Shown here piece after piece: positions 24,202-33,207 of a stretch of 60,573 nt of DNA. Within the stretch, counting starts at the first letter, position 1. The number at the start of each line of letters is the position of its first letter. Origin of the DNA: Dictyobacter formicarum (GTDB lineage Bacteria > Chloroflexota > Ktedonobacteria > Ktedonobacterales > Ktedonobacteraceae); assembly GCF_016587435.1 (NCBI RefSeq), contig NZ_BNJJ01000036.1, forward strand, positions 1-60,573, read 5' to 3'. The position numbers and the translations under genes were made by a program. The notes beneath the pieces were generated by a model. The model made no database searches. It saw nothing but the letters and a program-made list of their open reading frames with translations, and was not told the origin of the DNA.

Positions 24202-24861
24202 CTAGACAAGATGTATGCTATATCTCTCGAAAAGTGGCTTCCACCAATTTTCTCGAAGGCGAAAGAGAATCGCACACGCTTGCTGAACGATCGCTTCCCC
24301 GATTTCCTGTACCGCAATCGCATCCTGCAGCCGAGGCTCAAGATGCTCCTTGAGTCGCAATCGAGCAACGTAAAGGCACTTCTTAATCGTGTTCACGGGT
24401 ACATTCAGCACAGAACCAATTTCTTGTTGTGTGTAGCCTGAGAGATAAAAGAGCGTCACAATCTGGCGTTGTTTGGATGGCAATGTCGCAATCGCTTGTT
24501 GAACCATCTCTTGTACCTCACGTCTCTCTGCAAGACATTGCAGAGAATCAGCGCCAGAATCGTGTGAGGCCATAGTCTCAAGTGGAAGAGACTCAAAGGA
24601 TGGTTTTCGTAAGAAACGATGGCATTGATAGAAAACAATCTTGCGAAACCATCCAGGAAATGCTGCGGGCTCCTTCAATTGTGGTAAATGAAGATAGGCT
24701 TCTATGAAAGCTTCTTGTACAGCATCCTGAGCAAGCGTATATTCCCCGAGAGCATGGTATGCCGTAGCATATGCCATCTGTTGAAACTGGCTTATGAGGT
24801 TCTCATAAGCCTCTTTACTTCCTGCCTGAGCGGTTTTAACCAGTGTGTAAACCTCGTCCAT
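24202..24861 (-). CDS. ECF-family RNA polymerase sigma factor
   Basis: A 219-aa sigma-70 group 4 protein. Region 2 is AYATAYHALGEYTLAQDAVQ with EAFIEAYLHLPQL; region 4 is LPSKQRQIVTLFYLSGYTQQ and then EIGSVLNVPVNTIKKCLYVA. The start at 24861 is preferred to the ATG at 24990 because GAGG precedes it and region 2 begins soon after. A C-terminal extension of about 45 residues follows region 4. No anti-sigma gene is adjacent. The glycosidase gene lies downstream and may be co-transcribed. Confidence 0.9.
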   Translation of the reverse strand: MDEVYTLVKTAQAGSKEAYENLISQFQQMAYATAYHALGEYTLAQDAVQEAFIEAYLHLPQLKEPAAFPGWFRKIVFYQCHRFLRKPSFESLPLETMASHDSGADSLQCLAERREVQEMVQQAIATLPSKQRQIVTLFYLSGYTQQEIGSVLNVPVNTIKKCLYVARLRLKEHLEPRLQDAIAVQEIGEAIVQQACAILFRLRENWWKPLFERYSIHLV

Positions 24862-25079
24862 ATATTCCTCGTGTTCGTAAAAAATCGAGCGTCGTAATAG
24901 AAGTGCCAAAAAAGATGCAAAAGGTTCCCGTGAGTAGGTATCCAAATGTGAGTGAGTTGGTTTTACGACAATGCTCCCTGTGGATTGCATATGAGATAGC
25001 TGATACTCCGGAGCATTATGAATCCTTGAGCGAAAACCACGCTAGGAGTTTATCCTCGTAATGTAGTAAGAACAGTGTG

Positions 25080-25703
25080 CTAATATTGCTCATGCAATTT
25101 CCATTTGCTGATGTAGATGTTGAGAGAGTAGTGGTTTACGTATCCTAGGTGCTTCGCAATCTTGCGTACAGAAAGCCCTAATGCCAACAATTCCTTGATC
25201 CGCGGAAGGTCGGCATCAAATTTACTTTTCCGAATGGTTCCCTTTGGCTTCCCTAGCGTGATCCCCTGGCTCTTCTTCACGCTTAAAGCCTCCTTCGTTC
25301 GTAAGCTAATGAAATCGCGCTCTAGTTCCGCCAAGAGAGAAAAAACAGTCACGATAATCTTTGAACTCATATCGTGCTGGCCGTCGTTAAGGTCGATATT
25401 CTGTTTCAGTGCAATAAGCCGAATACCACGCTGTACGAGTTCATGCACCAGGGCTATGATTTCGACCGTGTTGCGTCCGAGCCTTGAAAGCTCAGTGACG
25501 ATCAGAGTGTCTCCTCTCTCCAAGAGGTGGAGCACTTCCTTGATACGCCTTTGTTTGCTCGTCTTCCTGCTCGTCATGGTCATGGAAATAAAATCGCCGA
25601 TTTTCATATCTTTCAGCCGGGGTGCCTCAAGGATCTCGTGTCTTTGATTGTTCACATCTTGTTTATCATCGAGGGCTTGGATATAGGCAAGTATTTTTCC
25701 CAT
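25080..25703 (-). CDS. Resolvase/invertase-family protein lacking the catalytic serine
   Basis: A 207-aa small serine recombinase by sequence: ILAYIQALDDKQDVNNQ at the start, TELSRLGRNTVE with both arginines, AELERDFISLRTKEAL, and a C-terminal HTH (LGLSVRKIAKHLGY). In active members the first motif reads Y-x-R-x-S; here it is Tyr7-Ile-Gln9-Ala-Leu11, so both the Arg and the nucleophilic Ser are gone while the rest of the fold is kept. It should not cut DNA and may act as a DNA-binding regulator or be decaying. It stands alone between the sigma factor and a palindromic element. Confidence 0.88.
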   Translation of the reverse strand: MGKILAYIQALDDKQDVNNQRHEILEAPRLKDMKIGDFISMTMTSRKTSKQRRIKEVLHLLERGDTLIVTELSRLGRNTVEIIALVHELVQRGIRLIALKQNIDLNDGQHDMSSKIIVTVFSLLAELERDFISLRTKEALSVKKSQGITLGKPKGTIRKSKFDADLPRIKELLALGLSVRKIAKHLGYVNHYSLNIYISKWKLHEQY

Positions 25704-25909
25704 CGTTCCCTCTGTCGCTTTTTAATCTTTTTACGCCCACAAATAGTATACATGGTGTTGTAGTTTTATCATCTGTATCACGTGCCAAAATGGAGAGTAT
25801 AAACGGTCGTTTTCACCTCTACACATCTTCCTTCTGCTGTTATTGCTTAGTCAATAAGATAAATATCCCATTTCTTATTAACTGTTTGTCATTCATTTAC
25901 TTCTTGATT

Positions 25910-25974
25910 TAGTCCCCCTCCGACATAATTACCCCTCTAAATTCCGCTAAGATGGGTAATTATGCCGGGGGCTA
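25910..25974. repeat. Long palindromic element, copy B
   Basis: Arms of about 21-25 bp (25910-25934 and 25954-25974) pair with a small bulge around a 19-nt loop. The inner arm CGACATAATTACCC resembles that of the element at 21628-21700. The two copies are 4.3 kb apart. Confidence 0.8.
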
Positions 25975-26003
25975 GTAGAGTGGAATAATTGTAGGCCAGA
26001 AAT

Positions 26004-26717
26004 TTATGTATTATCCTCTTCTTGCAATGAGTAAAATTGCCAGTATTTGTTTTGATCTTGTCTTCGTAAGACGGGAACAGGGTCGAGATAAAACAGCGTT
26101 TTGCTGCCATTCTGCAGTGGCTGTTTTAAAAGCCGTTGGTTGTCATCGTAGATGGCTGGACAATAGGGATGCGGTGCAAATAAGGGTTCGGCAGTCTCGC
26201 CGATAACTGCCCAGGGAGTGAGATTAAATGATGAGGTTTCCCAGTAGATCTCACCTGTCTCTGGCTGACAGGCCTCAATCAATGCTTTGGTACATGCAAA
26301 GAGATGTTTCTGTCGAGCGTGTGCTTTCTCAACCTGCACATCTCGTAGTTGACCACCAGGAATAGTAATGAGCACTCCTATACGCTTCATTTCTTTTTCT
26401 GGAGTAAAGCCAAAATCCATCTCCATGCTTTCTCCATCGCCTTCGGTTTGCCAGAAGAGAGCCACGACCGAGCCTCTTTCTGCACGTACCTCGTCTGAAA
26501 CATCTTGAAAGGAACCAATACATGATTCGATTTCTTCGATATCCTCTGTATATGGCGGATTGTAACGATAATAGGTATAACTACTTTGTCCAGCAGGGTG
26601 ATCGGGAGAATTGAATGCAAAATGGTAGGACGCTAACACGTCACACATGATTGTCCACCAGTAGATTGGTGCTTGCTCGGTCCGAAACGTAAAGTCAACG
26701 TCGAGTGTATCTGCCAT
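26004..26717 (-). CDS. Hypothetical protein, 237 aa
   Basis: No recognised family. The soluble protein opens DVDFTFRTEQAPIYWWTIMC and has a central VVALFWQTEGDGESMEMDFG and a later GEIYWETSSFNLTPW; alternating strands suggest a mixed alpha/beta fold. It follows the 162-aa gene after a 3-bp gap on the same strand, so the two form an operon and may act together. Confidence 0.65.
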   Translation of the reverse strand: MADTLDVDFTFRTEQAPIYWWTIMCDVLASYHFAFNSPDHPAGQSSYTYYRYNPPYTEDIEEIESCIGSFQDVSDEVRAERGSVVALFWQTEGDGESMEMDFGFTPEKEMKRIGVLITIPGGQLRDVQVEKAHARQKHLFACTKALIEACQPETGEIYWETSSFNLTPWAVIGETAEPLFAPHPYCPAIYDDNQRLLKQPLQNGSKTLFYLDPVPVLRRQDQNKYWQFYSLQEEDNT

Positions 26718-26720
26718 GTT

Positions 26721-27209
26721 TCAAAAACGCTCTTTAGTGGTAGTATTTGAACAAGAACCCGTATCATGAGAAGACAAAATGTATGATCCATTATCAACGA
26801 GCATTCCATGCTCCTGCTGGGCAGGAGGAGGAACTGCGATGGTCCATCCAAAGGAAAGGAGAGCTGTTTTTGCTAACATGCGTACCTCCTCCCACCTGGG
26901 ATCAGAGGAGAGCGCCTCATCTGTCCAAAAAGCACTGTGGAGTGAACCGCTCATTGCGCTCAAGAAGTCATCAAGCTTTTTGAGTTGAACAGTCTGCGTA
27001 TTCGAGGGCTCCCAGTACGTAGAAAGACATTGTGCCCAGTGGTTGAAGTCCAGTGCCATCTCATCAGTCAGCACCACCCATCCAGCGGGAAAATGGCTCA
27101 GTTGAGCTTGAGCAGGTGAGGCAAGCAACTGGAGTGAGTGATGTAGGTGCTCTAAGACTCTGTCGCCTCTTGCTTCGGCTTCAGGATCGCTAGAAGAAGT
27201 TCGCTCCAT
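26721..27209 (-). CDS. Hypothetical protein, 162 aa
   Basis: No recognised family. It has a helical N-terminal part (RVLEHLHHSLQLLASPAQAQ) and a Trp-rich middle (FPAGWVVLTDEMALDFNHWA), and ends with a Ser/Thr-rich tail. The ATG at 27209 is chosen because GGAG lies at suitable spacing, although the frame opens a few codons earlier. It is the first gene of a two-gene operon with the 237-aa protein. Function unknown. Confidence 0.6.
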   Translation of the reverse strand: MERTSSSDPEAEARGDRVLEHLHHSLQLLASPAQAQLSHFPAGWVVLTDEMALDFNHWAQCLSTYWEPSNTQTVQLKKLDDFLSAMSGSLHSAFWTDEALSSDPRWEEVRMLAKTALLSFGWTIAVPPPAQQEHGMLVDNGSYILSSHDTGSCSNTTTKERF

Positions 27210-27407
27210 CTCTTTTCTCCTCATAGAATTGTCGGCGAAAGCTGTTTTCAGGAAGAATATCCATTGCCTGTCAGCATTCCAGCGTAGGCAAGCGAGTCGT
27301 AAGTCTCGGAAGTGATCAAGATCCGATCAGGCTAAAACTCACCAGAAGACAAGGATATGATCAAGCAAGTTTTCCTCTCTTTTTCATGGCCTGTAAAAAG
27401 AGTCGCT

Positions 27408-28127
27408 TTAATAAACATGGTGCTGGATATGCCCAAGCATTTTTTGATATCCGTCTTCTAAAATGAAGGTGGGAAAGTTGCTCATATCAAATTGTACACG
27501 GGTCATATGTAGCCGCTCACCCGAATTGAAATAAAACTGCCCACCACTATTGGCAGCGTAACAGGTAAAATTGGTGGAATGAGAATGACTGACCCCTGCG
27601 ATATGTGCATTGTTTTCGTGTGCTCGCACGCGCGCCATTTGCGGCCAGAAGTCCATGCCTTCTAGAAAGTCGCCACCATCGCCGATAGGATTCAAAAAGA
27701 GTTTCACCCCTTTATCATGCGCTTTTCTGGCGATCTCTGGGAACACAATTTCATAACACAGCAAAAATCCAAATGTTCCCCAGGGGGTATGAAATGCACT
27801 CACTTCTGTTCCTAGTGTGAGACGATCCCCCAATTTCTGCAAACCATATGCCGGTTCAACTATTTTGAGGTGCCGATGGACAAGATTTCCCTCGCCATCG
27901 ATCGCAATGGCGTAGGCAAACCCATCATTCCCCTCCATACCAGAGAAAATCCATCTTCTTGTTTGTTTGGCAATAGCTTTTACCTCATCCAATTTCTCTT
28001 CAGCCAGATAACTCTCTGGGAGCAAATACGCATCAACCTCTAATGGATCTGCTATGAATTGGTAGAGTTGTGTCAAATGTGGCCTTTCCCAGCGCGCAGG
28101 ACAAATGCCGAGCCGGAAACGAGTCAT
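27408..28127 (-). CDS. Nitrilase-superfamily hydrolase
   Basis: A 239-aa carbon-nitrogen hydrolase with all three catalytic residues visible: Glu38 in LLPESY, Lys88 in HRHLKIVEP, and Cys124 in FLLCYEIVFPE. The superfamily cleaves C-N bonds of amides or nitriles via a Cys thioester; the branch here is unclear, and amidase is more likely than true nitrilase. It is slightly short for the family. It stands alone, between hypothetical genes and the NACHT gene. Confidence 0.87.
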   Translation of the reverse strand: MTRFRLGICPARWERPHLTQLYQFIADPLEVDAYLLPESYLAEEKLDEVKAIAKQTRRWIFSGMEGNDGFAYAIAIDGEGNLVHRHLKIVEPAYGLQKLGDRLTLGTEVSAFHTPWGTFGFLLCYEIVFPEIARKAHDKGVKLFLNPIGDGGDFLEGMDFWPQMARVRAHENNAHIAGVSHSHSTNFTCYAANSGGQFYFNSGERLHMTRVQFDMSNFPTFILEDGYQKMLGHIQHHVY

Positions 28128-28280
28128 GAGATGTATCCTCTCTTATACGGTAAATACGTTTATAGCATCTTTAAGGGTAGCATGAAGGATCTTTATTGTC
28201 TAGATGATATTCAATTTTCTAGCAAGTAGTCATTCCCCAAAGCGGTTAAGAGCTGAAAACCTGCCACGCTAGACATGATT

Positions 28281-31130
28281 TTAATCAGCTTCTTGTACAT
28301 TTTTACTTTCAGTGACTTTTACTTGCTGCAAATTTTTTGAATGGTGTAAGGAATGGAAAGATGTAAAATGTTCAAGGAGGAGACGATGGGAGAACATATA
28401 TCCTCCTCCGATTTTTTGCAGTAAGATCTGTTTGGCGGCATAGTCGAGAAAGCGGCGATACTTCCAGGGGATATGCCCGGCTTTCCAGAGATACAGGCGA
28501 AGCATATAGTGTTCGATGCAGGCAATGCCACCATTGAGCATGCTAGCTTGTAGGGCAAAGATAGCGCCACCGATGAAGGCAAATCCAATGCCGATGGTTG
28601 GCCAGTGAGGGAGTTGACCAATCCAGCCAAAGGCAGTTCCGCATACGAGCCCGCTTGCTATTCCTCCTACGACTCCGAAAAAGCAGGCAGCGATCAGGGC
28701 ATTGCGAGCTGAGCGGCGTATGCCTTCGTTTGCATGCGCCAATTGGTGTTCTTCAAGGATGGTACTTGACCAGCCGCTGTGGAGTATTTCCGTGAGAATA
28801 CTGGCGACACCACTGACCAGTCCGATGATGATGCCATAGATCAGTCCATAGCGCAGGCCATACGGGATTCCATAGAAGAAGCCGCTGGCCCCAGTAATGA
28901 TTGCGATGGTACTCAGGGTAATAATGATGCTAATGCCTAATCCTTTTTGAATATTGGTGGTGAGGTTACGGCCGATTTCCCGCCAGGACCAGGCGACTGT
29001 TTCAGCTGGTTGAATGTGTACCCCTATATCTTGGATGAGCCTCGTTCCACCTCCGATACCGAAGGCGATGCCAAAGAAAATCCCCATAATCAGGGCATAG
29101 ATAATAACCGAGGCGTTTATGCCTCTTACCAGGAACGCATCGATTGCGCCAAAGCCGATCATTCCGCAGAGCGCAAATATACAGGTATCTATGATGGTAG
29201 CGCGAGAGATACGATGCGATCGATGCGCATTTTGTGGATGTGGTTTTCTTTGGTTATCGTAACGTAAACCAGTAATTAAGCCGGTCATTAATCCAATCAA
29301 GAGACCACTAAAAAGCCCCATTCCCATGCCGCGATACAGACCGTTGTTCCAGTTGCTATCGAGCCCAAAGAGCACGCAGGACACTATGCCGACAGCGGCT
29401 CCGATAAACAGCCCTTTTTGTATCCCTTGCGAGAGGCTATGCAAGAACATGCGCCACGATAGTTTGGGGATGGGCCGGTCGATGAGCAGCGTGACCAGCA
29501 ACGTCACGGTGGCGATAATAATGCCAAGACTTCCGCCACCTTCTAATCCACCACCTAGTCCTGGAGCCATCCATCCCAGTGCACTATTTCCTGGCCCTGA
29601 CCCTAGCCAGCCCAGGAGTCCAACACCGACGCCACTGATGGGTCCAATTCGACCGCCACGCAGGAGCGAAAAGAGGGCTGAAATGATGATGATCTCTAGA
29701 CTGAATATGAGTCGCACAACGACATGCCGATAATGATGCCGTATATGGTCATTGCAAAGCCAGTCAGGCTGTATCCGTTCAATGTAAAATTCTGTCTGGC
29801 TATGCTGTGTCAGTTGTCTGGCTAGCCAACTCAGCCATCGCTTTGTCTGCTGTGGTGCGTAGTTTTCACTAGCTGTGTTTTGCTGAAGTAAGAGCCGCTC
29901 CACGTATTTTTCAAAGATGGCATGGCGACCTGTTTCCGGTGAACTCATAGCAAGGACCTCGTCGAGGGGCATGTCTCGATAGCTCAGCGCAAGGATCGTG
30001 AGCATGAGTGGGTTTGAGGCCATTTCGCGCAAATGCTTATCGTGTTTGAGGGCGTAGCCCATAGCCTCGAGTTCGGGTCCTGCCTGTGAAACGTAGCTAT
30101 CAATTTGTTGCTCTGTAAGTGGCTGAACGACGACCGCAGTATTCAGGATAATGCGAGCTGGTTGTGCCAGATAATCTGTTTTGCGGCTGCAGACAACCAT
30201 TGGTAGGAGTCCATGCTCCTGCCGGTATGTGTTGATTGCTTCAATGCAGTCTGTGCGAAAACTCTCGCCTACCTCGTCAAGCCCATCGAGCAGAGGCACG
30301 ATGTGGTCATGCTGGATCCATTCCGTTGCGAGCTTATGGGGAACCTGATATTTGGTGACCAATTCTTCTATTAACCAATCTGCAAACGATGGACGTTTTT
30401 CAGCCCAGGCAGAAAGGTGAAACACAACTGGGATTGGTAGCGTGACGTCAAGCTCGGCATGTTCAATCAATTCGCGCAACAGACCCAGTAGTAGCGTTGT
30501 TTTGCCTGCGCCCGGCTCCCCCAAAATGAGAAGCTCGCCATTGGCATTATGGTAGACCTGCATAATGTGAAGGTGATCGTTTGGGGTGCTTCTCGCGGTG
30601 TAGTTTTCTCTCATGGCGCTTTTCCATGGATGCCCAACCGCGTCTGGCTCTTCTTGTAGATTTAGCGTAAGTAGATGTCCGCCAGAGATATGTTCCAGCA
30701 CGCCATGAATCCATCGAGAACGCACACGTCGTAGCATGCGCAGACGATTTACATCAGCATAGTAGTTATGAGAGATCGTCGCTCCCGGGGTGAGGTTTCT
30801 GGTAGTGAAGACGTCCTGTTGATGTGCACTCTCCATGCGCGTCATTGTGAGAGGCGTGTCAGGTTCAGAATGGTTGGTATGGTCGCTCTCTTCTCTTGCT
30901 GCTACCAACTGTTCGCTCTGATTGGCGTGTAATCCAAGTTCCTCTAATGGCTTCTCCAAGATTGTGCTCAGGCGATTGCGAAATTCGAGCGATGGGAAGC
31001 GTATTCCGCGCTCCCAACTGCGTACAGTTTGTTCGTCCACTCCAAGTTCTCTCGCCAGATTACGCTGGGTATATCCTCGTTCCTGGCGAGCCCGCCGTAT
31101 CAGCTCGTTTGTTCGTAAGGGTTCATCCAT
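28281..31130 (-). CDS. XRE-NACHT STAND NTPase with polytopic membrane C-terminus
   Basis: A 949-aa protein. Residues about 6-65 form an XRE HTH (RRARQERGYTQRNLARELGV, then VRSWERGIRFPS). A NACHT NTPase follows with Walker A LGEPGAGKTTLL at about 203-214 and Walker B VPLLDGLDEVGES. The C-terminal 400 residues hold many Gly-rich hydrophobic segments, so the protein is probably membrane-anchored. NACHT STAND proteins couple recognition of a signal to oligomerisation, and many bacterial ones act in phage defence. The short start (ATG at 31128-31130) is preferred to the TTG at 31142. It is divergent from the winged-helix gene. Confidence 0.88.
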   Translation of the reverse strand: MDEPLRTNELIRRARQERGYTQRNLARELGVDEQTVRSWERGIRFPSLEFRNRLSTILEKPLEELGLHANQSEQLVAAREESDHTNHSEPDTPLTMTRMESAHQQDVFTTRNLTPGATISHNYYADVNRLRMLRRVRSRWIHGVLEHISGGHLLTLNLQEEPDAVGHPWKSAMRENYTARSTPNDHLHIMQVYHNANGELLILGEPGAGKTTLLLGLLRELIEHAELDVTLPIPVVFHLSAWAEKRPSFADWLIEELVTKYQVPHKLATEWIQHDHIVPLLDGLDEVGESFRTDCIEAINTYRQEHGLLPMVVCSRKTDYLAQPARIILNTAVVVQPLTEQQIDSYVSQAGPELEAMGYALKHDKHLREMASNPLMLTILALSYRDMPLDEVLAMSSPETGRHAIFEKYVERLLLQQNTASENYAPQQTKRWLSWLARQLTQHSQTEFYIERIQPDWLCNDHIRHHYRHVVVRLIFSLEIIIISALFSLLRGGRIGPISGVGVGLLGWLGSGPGNSALGWMAPGLGGGLEGGGSLGIIIATVTLLVTLLIDRPIPKLSWRMFLHSLSQGIQKGLFIGAAVGIVSCVLFGLDSNWNNGLYRGMGMGLFSGLLIGLMTGLITGLRYDNQRKPHPQNAHRSHRISRATIIDTCIFALCGMIGFGAIDAFLVRGINASVIIYALIMGIFFGIAFGIGGGTRLIQDIGVHIQPAETVAWSWREIGRNLTTNIQKGLGISIIITLSTIAIITGASGFFYGIPYGLRYGLIYGIIIGLVSGVASILTEILHSGWSSTILEEHQLAHANEGIRRSARNALIAACFFGVVGGIASGLVCGTAFGWIGQLPHWPTIGIGFAFIGGAIFALQASMLNGGIACIEHYMLRLYLWKAGHIPWKYRRFLDYAAKQILLQKIGGGYMFSHRLLLEHFTSFHSLHHSKNLQQVKVTESKNVQEAD

Positions 31131-31311
31131 TGAGAAAAGCAAATATATCTAGCCAACATACGTAGAGGGTATGCTGAATTGGTTCGTAGGTGTTTGAAAT
31201 ATGGCAAGATGATGTAAATTGATTCAGATTAAATCATCCTGCACTAAAAGATCATAACACAACCATAGCTTTCGCTCAATAACACCCCTTGATTGGTTGC
31301 CAAAACAGGGC

Positions 31312-31376
31312 TGTAACGGTGCTGTAACGGTCATTGTAACGGTACTGTATAGGTAACGTATAGGTTCTGTATCTGT
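31312..31376. promoter_or_regulatory. Six tandem 11-bp direct repeats (candidate winged-helix binding array)
   Basis: TGTAACGGT occurs at 31312, 31323 and 31335, followed by TGTATAGGT at 31346, CGTATAGGT at 31357 and TGTATCTGT at 31368. All steps are 11 bp except one of 12, so the copies lie on one face of the helix. OmpR/PhoB-type and SARP-type winged-helix proteins bind such direct repeats. The array lies between the divergent NACHT gene and the winged-helix gene, about 140 bp before the latter. Confidence 0.8.
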
Positions 31377-31513
31377 TCTACGCAGCTCAAATTTGGCATA
31401 GTGAAGGCAAGTGTTCTGGACAAATTATCCCTTTGCACTTTTTCAAAATAGTAATTATTGGTACTGTTTGTACCGACGATCCTATGTGATCTAGAAAGTT
31501 AGAGCTGTCTTGT

Positions 31514-31846
31514 ATGTTCGATAATCAGAATGCTATCTTTACGATGAATGGCCGTAGTATTTATCATCTGGATGATGTACGAGTTCTGATCTTTGGATCG
31601 AAGCAAGTGCGCTTTTCTCCCATTGAATACCAGGTAATGCTTCAGCTGTTATGCGAACGCCCTGTCTCTGATCGTGAGATCGTGAAAAATATTTTCAACG
31701 GAGAACTGGATATGTGGACGAAAGAAGCGCTAGAAAAGCACATCGAAAACGCGCGACGGAAGCTGAAAAAGGCCTGTGTTGATTTTCGCATTCTGCGCCT
31801 ATCTAGCTTTGGATATATGTTGATGCCGAAATCACCTCATCTGTAG
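31514..31846 (+). CDS. Stand-alone OmpR/PhoB-type winged-helix DNA-binding protein
   Basis: A 110-aa protein consisting only of a Trans_reg_C domain: a short N-terminal beta-strand part, then VRFSPIEYQVMLQLLCERP, VSDREIVKNIF, the recognition helix EALEKHIENARRKLKKA, and a wing with LSSFGYML. It lacks a receiver domain, so activity must be controlled by amount or by a partner. Tandem 11-bp repeats upstream suit this DNA-binding class, so autoregulation or control of the divergent NACHT gene is likely. The ribosome site is weak. Confidence 0.85.
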   Translation: MFDNQNAIFTMNGRSIYHLDDVRVLIFGSKQVRFSPIEYQVMLQLLCERPVSDREIVKNIFNGELDMWTKEALEKHIENARRKLKKACVDFRILRLSSFGYMLMPKSPHL

Positions 31847-32016
31847 AGAAGCAGGTGTAGAATAAGAATATCGATTTGAATACAACCATCTGGAAATATT
31901 ATGCATTGTTGCGAATGAGAACTAAAGCTGTCAGAGCCATCACATTTTAAGGTGGCTCTTATAGCTTTGAGCTTGTAGACAACGCACTATAAAGTAGCAT
32001 TTGAAAGGGCACACGT

Positions 32017-33192
32017 ATGCTTGAAGCGCTCGATTCAATTGATTGGTTTCACGTTGCAAGCTGTTATGGTAGTTCGGAAGAGATCCCGGCAGCAATACGA
32101 GGGCTCGTCTCAGAAAATGGCAGGGTGAGGCGCAGTGCATTGAGAACGCTAAGGATGTCACTAGAACACCAGGGTTCTGTCTATGAAGCAACGGCTCTTG
32201 CTGTTCCTTTTCTCCTGGCCATTCTCGCTGACCCTCAGACTCCAGATAAGCGTGAGTTCATTCATTTTCTCGCGCACATTGGCTGTAACGGTCTCTACCT
32301 GAACCATAGATATCAATGCCTATCAACTCAGCACTACTCGAGAATGGCAAAAGATGCTGATCCTATCTCTTGGCGGGAGGAAAATGCTCTCTATGAACAA
32401 TTGCACGAGGATACCCATCGGTCCTTCAGAGAGGGACTCTCTATTTTTTTGCTCTTGCTCTCTGACCCAGATCCGGTAGTACGCCAGGAGGTTGCATTTT
32501 TACTTGCTGCTTTTCCCGAAGCTCGCGCCATGCTCTTGCCGCCGCTTATTACACAGCTTCGATGCGAAGAAAACGAGTATGTACAATGCTCCCTTCTTCT
32601 CAGTTTGGGGTATCTCTTGCCACCTACGCCAGATGCTGTTCAACTTCTTTCTCTGTATATGGAACAAGGGGAGACCAGATTGCTTCAATTTATCGCTGCC
32701 AATGCTTTGTGTACCTTACTGAAAGACCAAACACCAGAAAATGCTGTTCATGTCATGTTCGAGGTGTTTGCGCATCCAGATGCTTTACAGCCGTCGTATG
32801 AGCAGCTCTCTCCAATTTGGGGAAGTGGGTGGATTCATGCGCGTGCGCTCTACTATTTGTCCCTTCTCACTTCTTCTCCACACCGGATGCTGATTCTAGA
32901 ACGCTTGATAGAACTGTTCCCTACTGTTGATAGCCCTGTCGATTATGATTGCGCTGACCTGCTTGTTCGCATAGCTTTCTATGAGAAGCAGTTTCGCTTC
33001 CAGCCACACTCTACCTTCAATGACCTTGATCCATTACAACAAACCGTGTTGCGAACGCTCGCTGCAAAAGAAATGCCTGGCGGTGGGACCGAATTGAATG
33101 ATTATTTTGGAGCTGAAACGTTAGCATGTATGGACTTCCCCGCTAATCGTCGAGGTTTGAAAGCGTTTCTGGAAACAGCAACGTGCCAATAG
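32017..33192 (+). CDS. HEAT-repeat protein
   Basis: A 391-aa protein made of helical HEAT/Armadillo-like repeats. Examples are VRRSALRTLRMSLEHQ, DPDPVVRQEVAFLLAAFPEA and NEYVQCSLLLSLGYLLP. HEAT proteins are scaffolds or lyases depending on type; no catalytic motif is visible. AAAGGG at good spacing fixes the start. It ends 15 bp from the converging membrane protein gene. Function unknown. Confidence 0.78.
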   Translation: MLEALDSIDWFHVASCYGSSEEIPAAIRGLVSENGRVRRSALRTLRMSLEHQGSVYEATALAVPFLLAILADPQTPDKREFIHFLAHIGCNGLYLNHRYQCLSTQHYSRMAKDADPISWREENALYEQLHEDTHRSFREGLSIFLLLLSDPDPVVRQEVAFLLAAFPEARAMLLPPLITQLRCEENEYVQCSLLLSLGYLLPPTPDAVQLLSLYMEQGETRLLQFIAANALCTLLKDQTPENAVHVMFEVFAHPDALQPSYEQLSPIWGSGWIHARALYYLSLLTSSPHRMLILERLIELFPTVDSPVDYDCADLLVRIAFYEKQFRFQPHSTFNDLDPLQQTVLRTLAAKEMPGGGTELNDYFGAETLACMDFPANRRGLKAFLETATCQ

Positions 33193-33207
33193 GTCTGTGA
33201 CGCTTCA

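Noticed and set aside
29326..29733. Plus-strand open frame opposite the membrane part of the NACHT gene
   Set aside because: Pro/Ser-rich translation reflecting Gly-rich codons on the other strand; no ribosome site.
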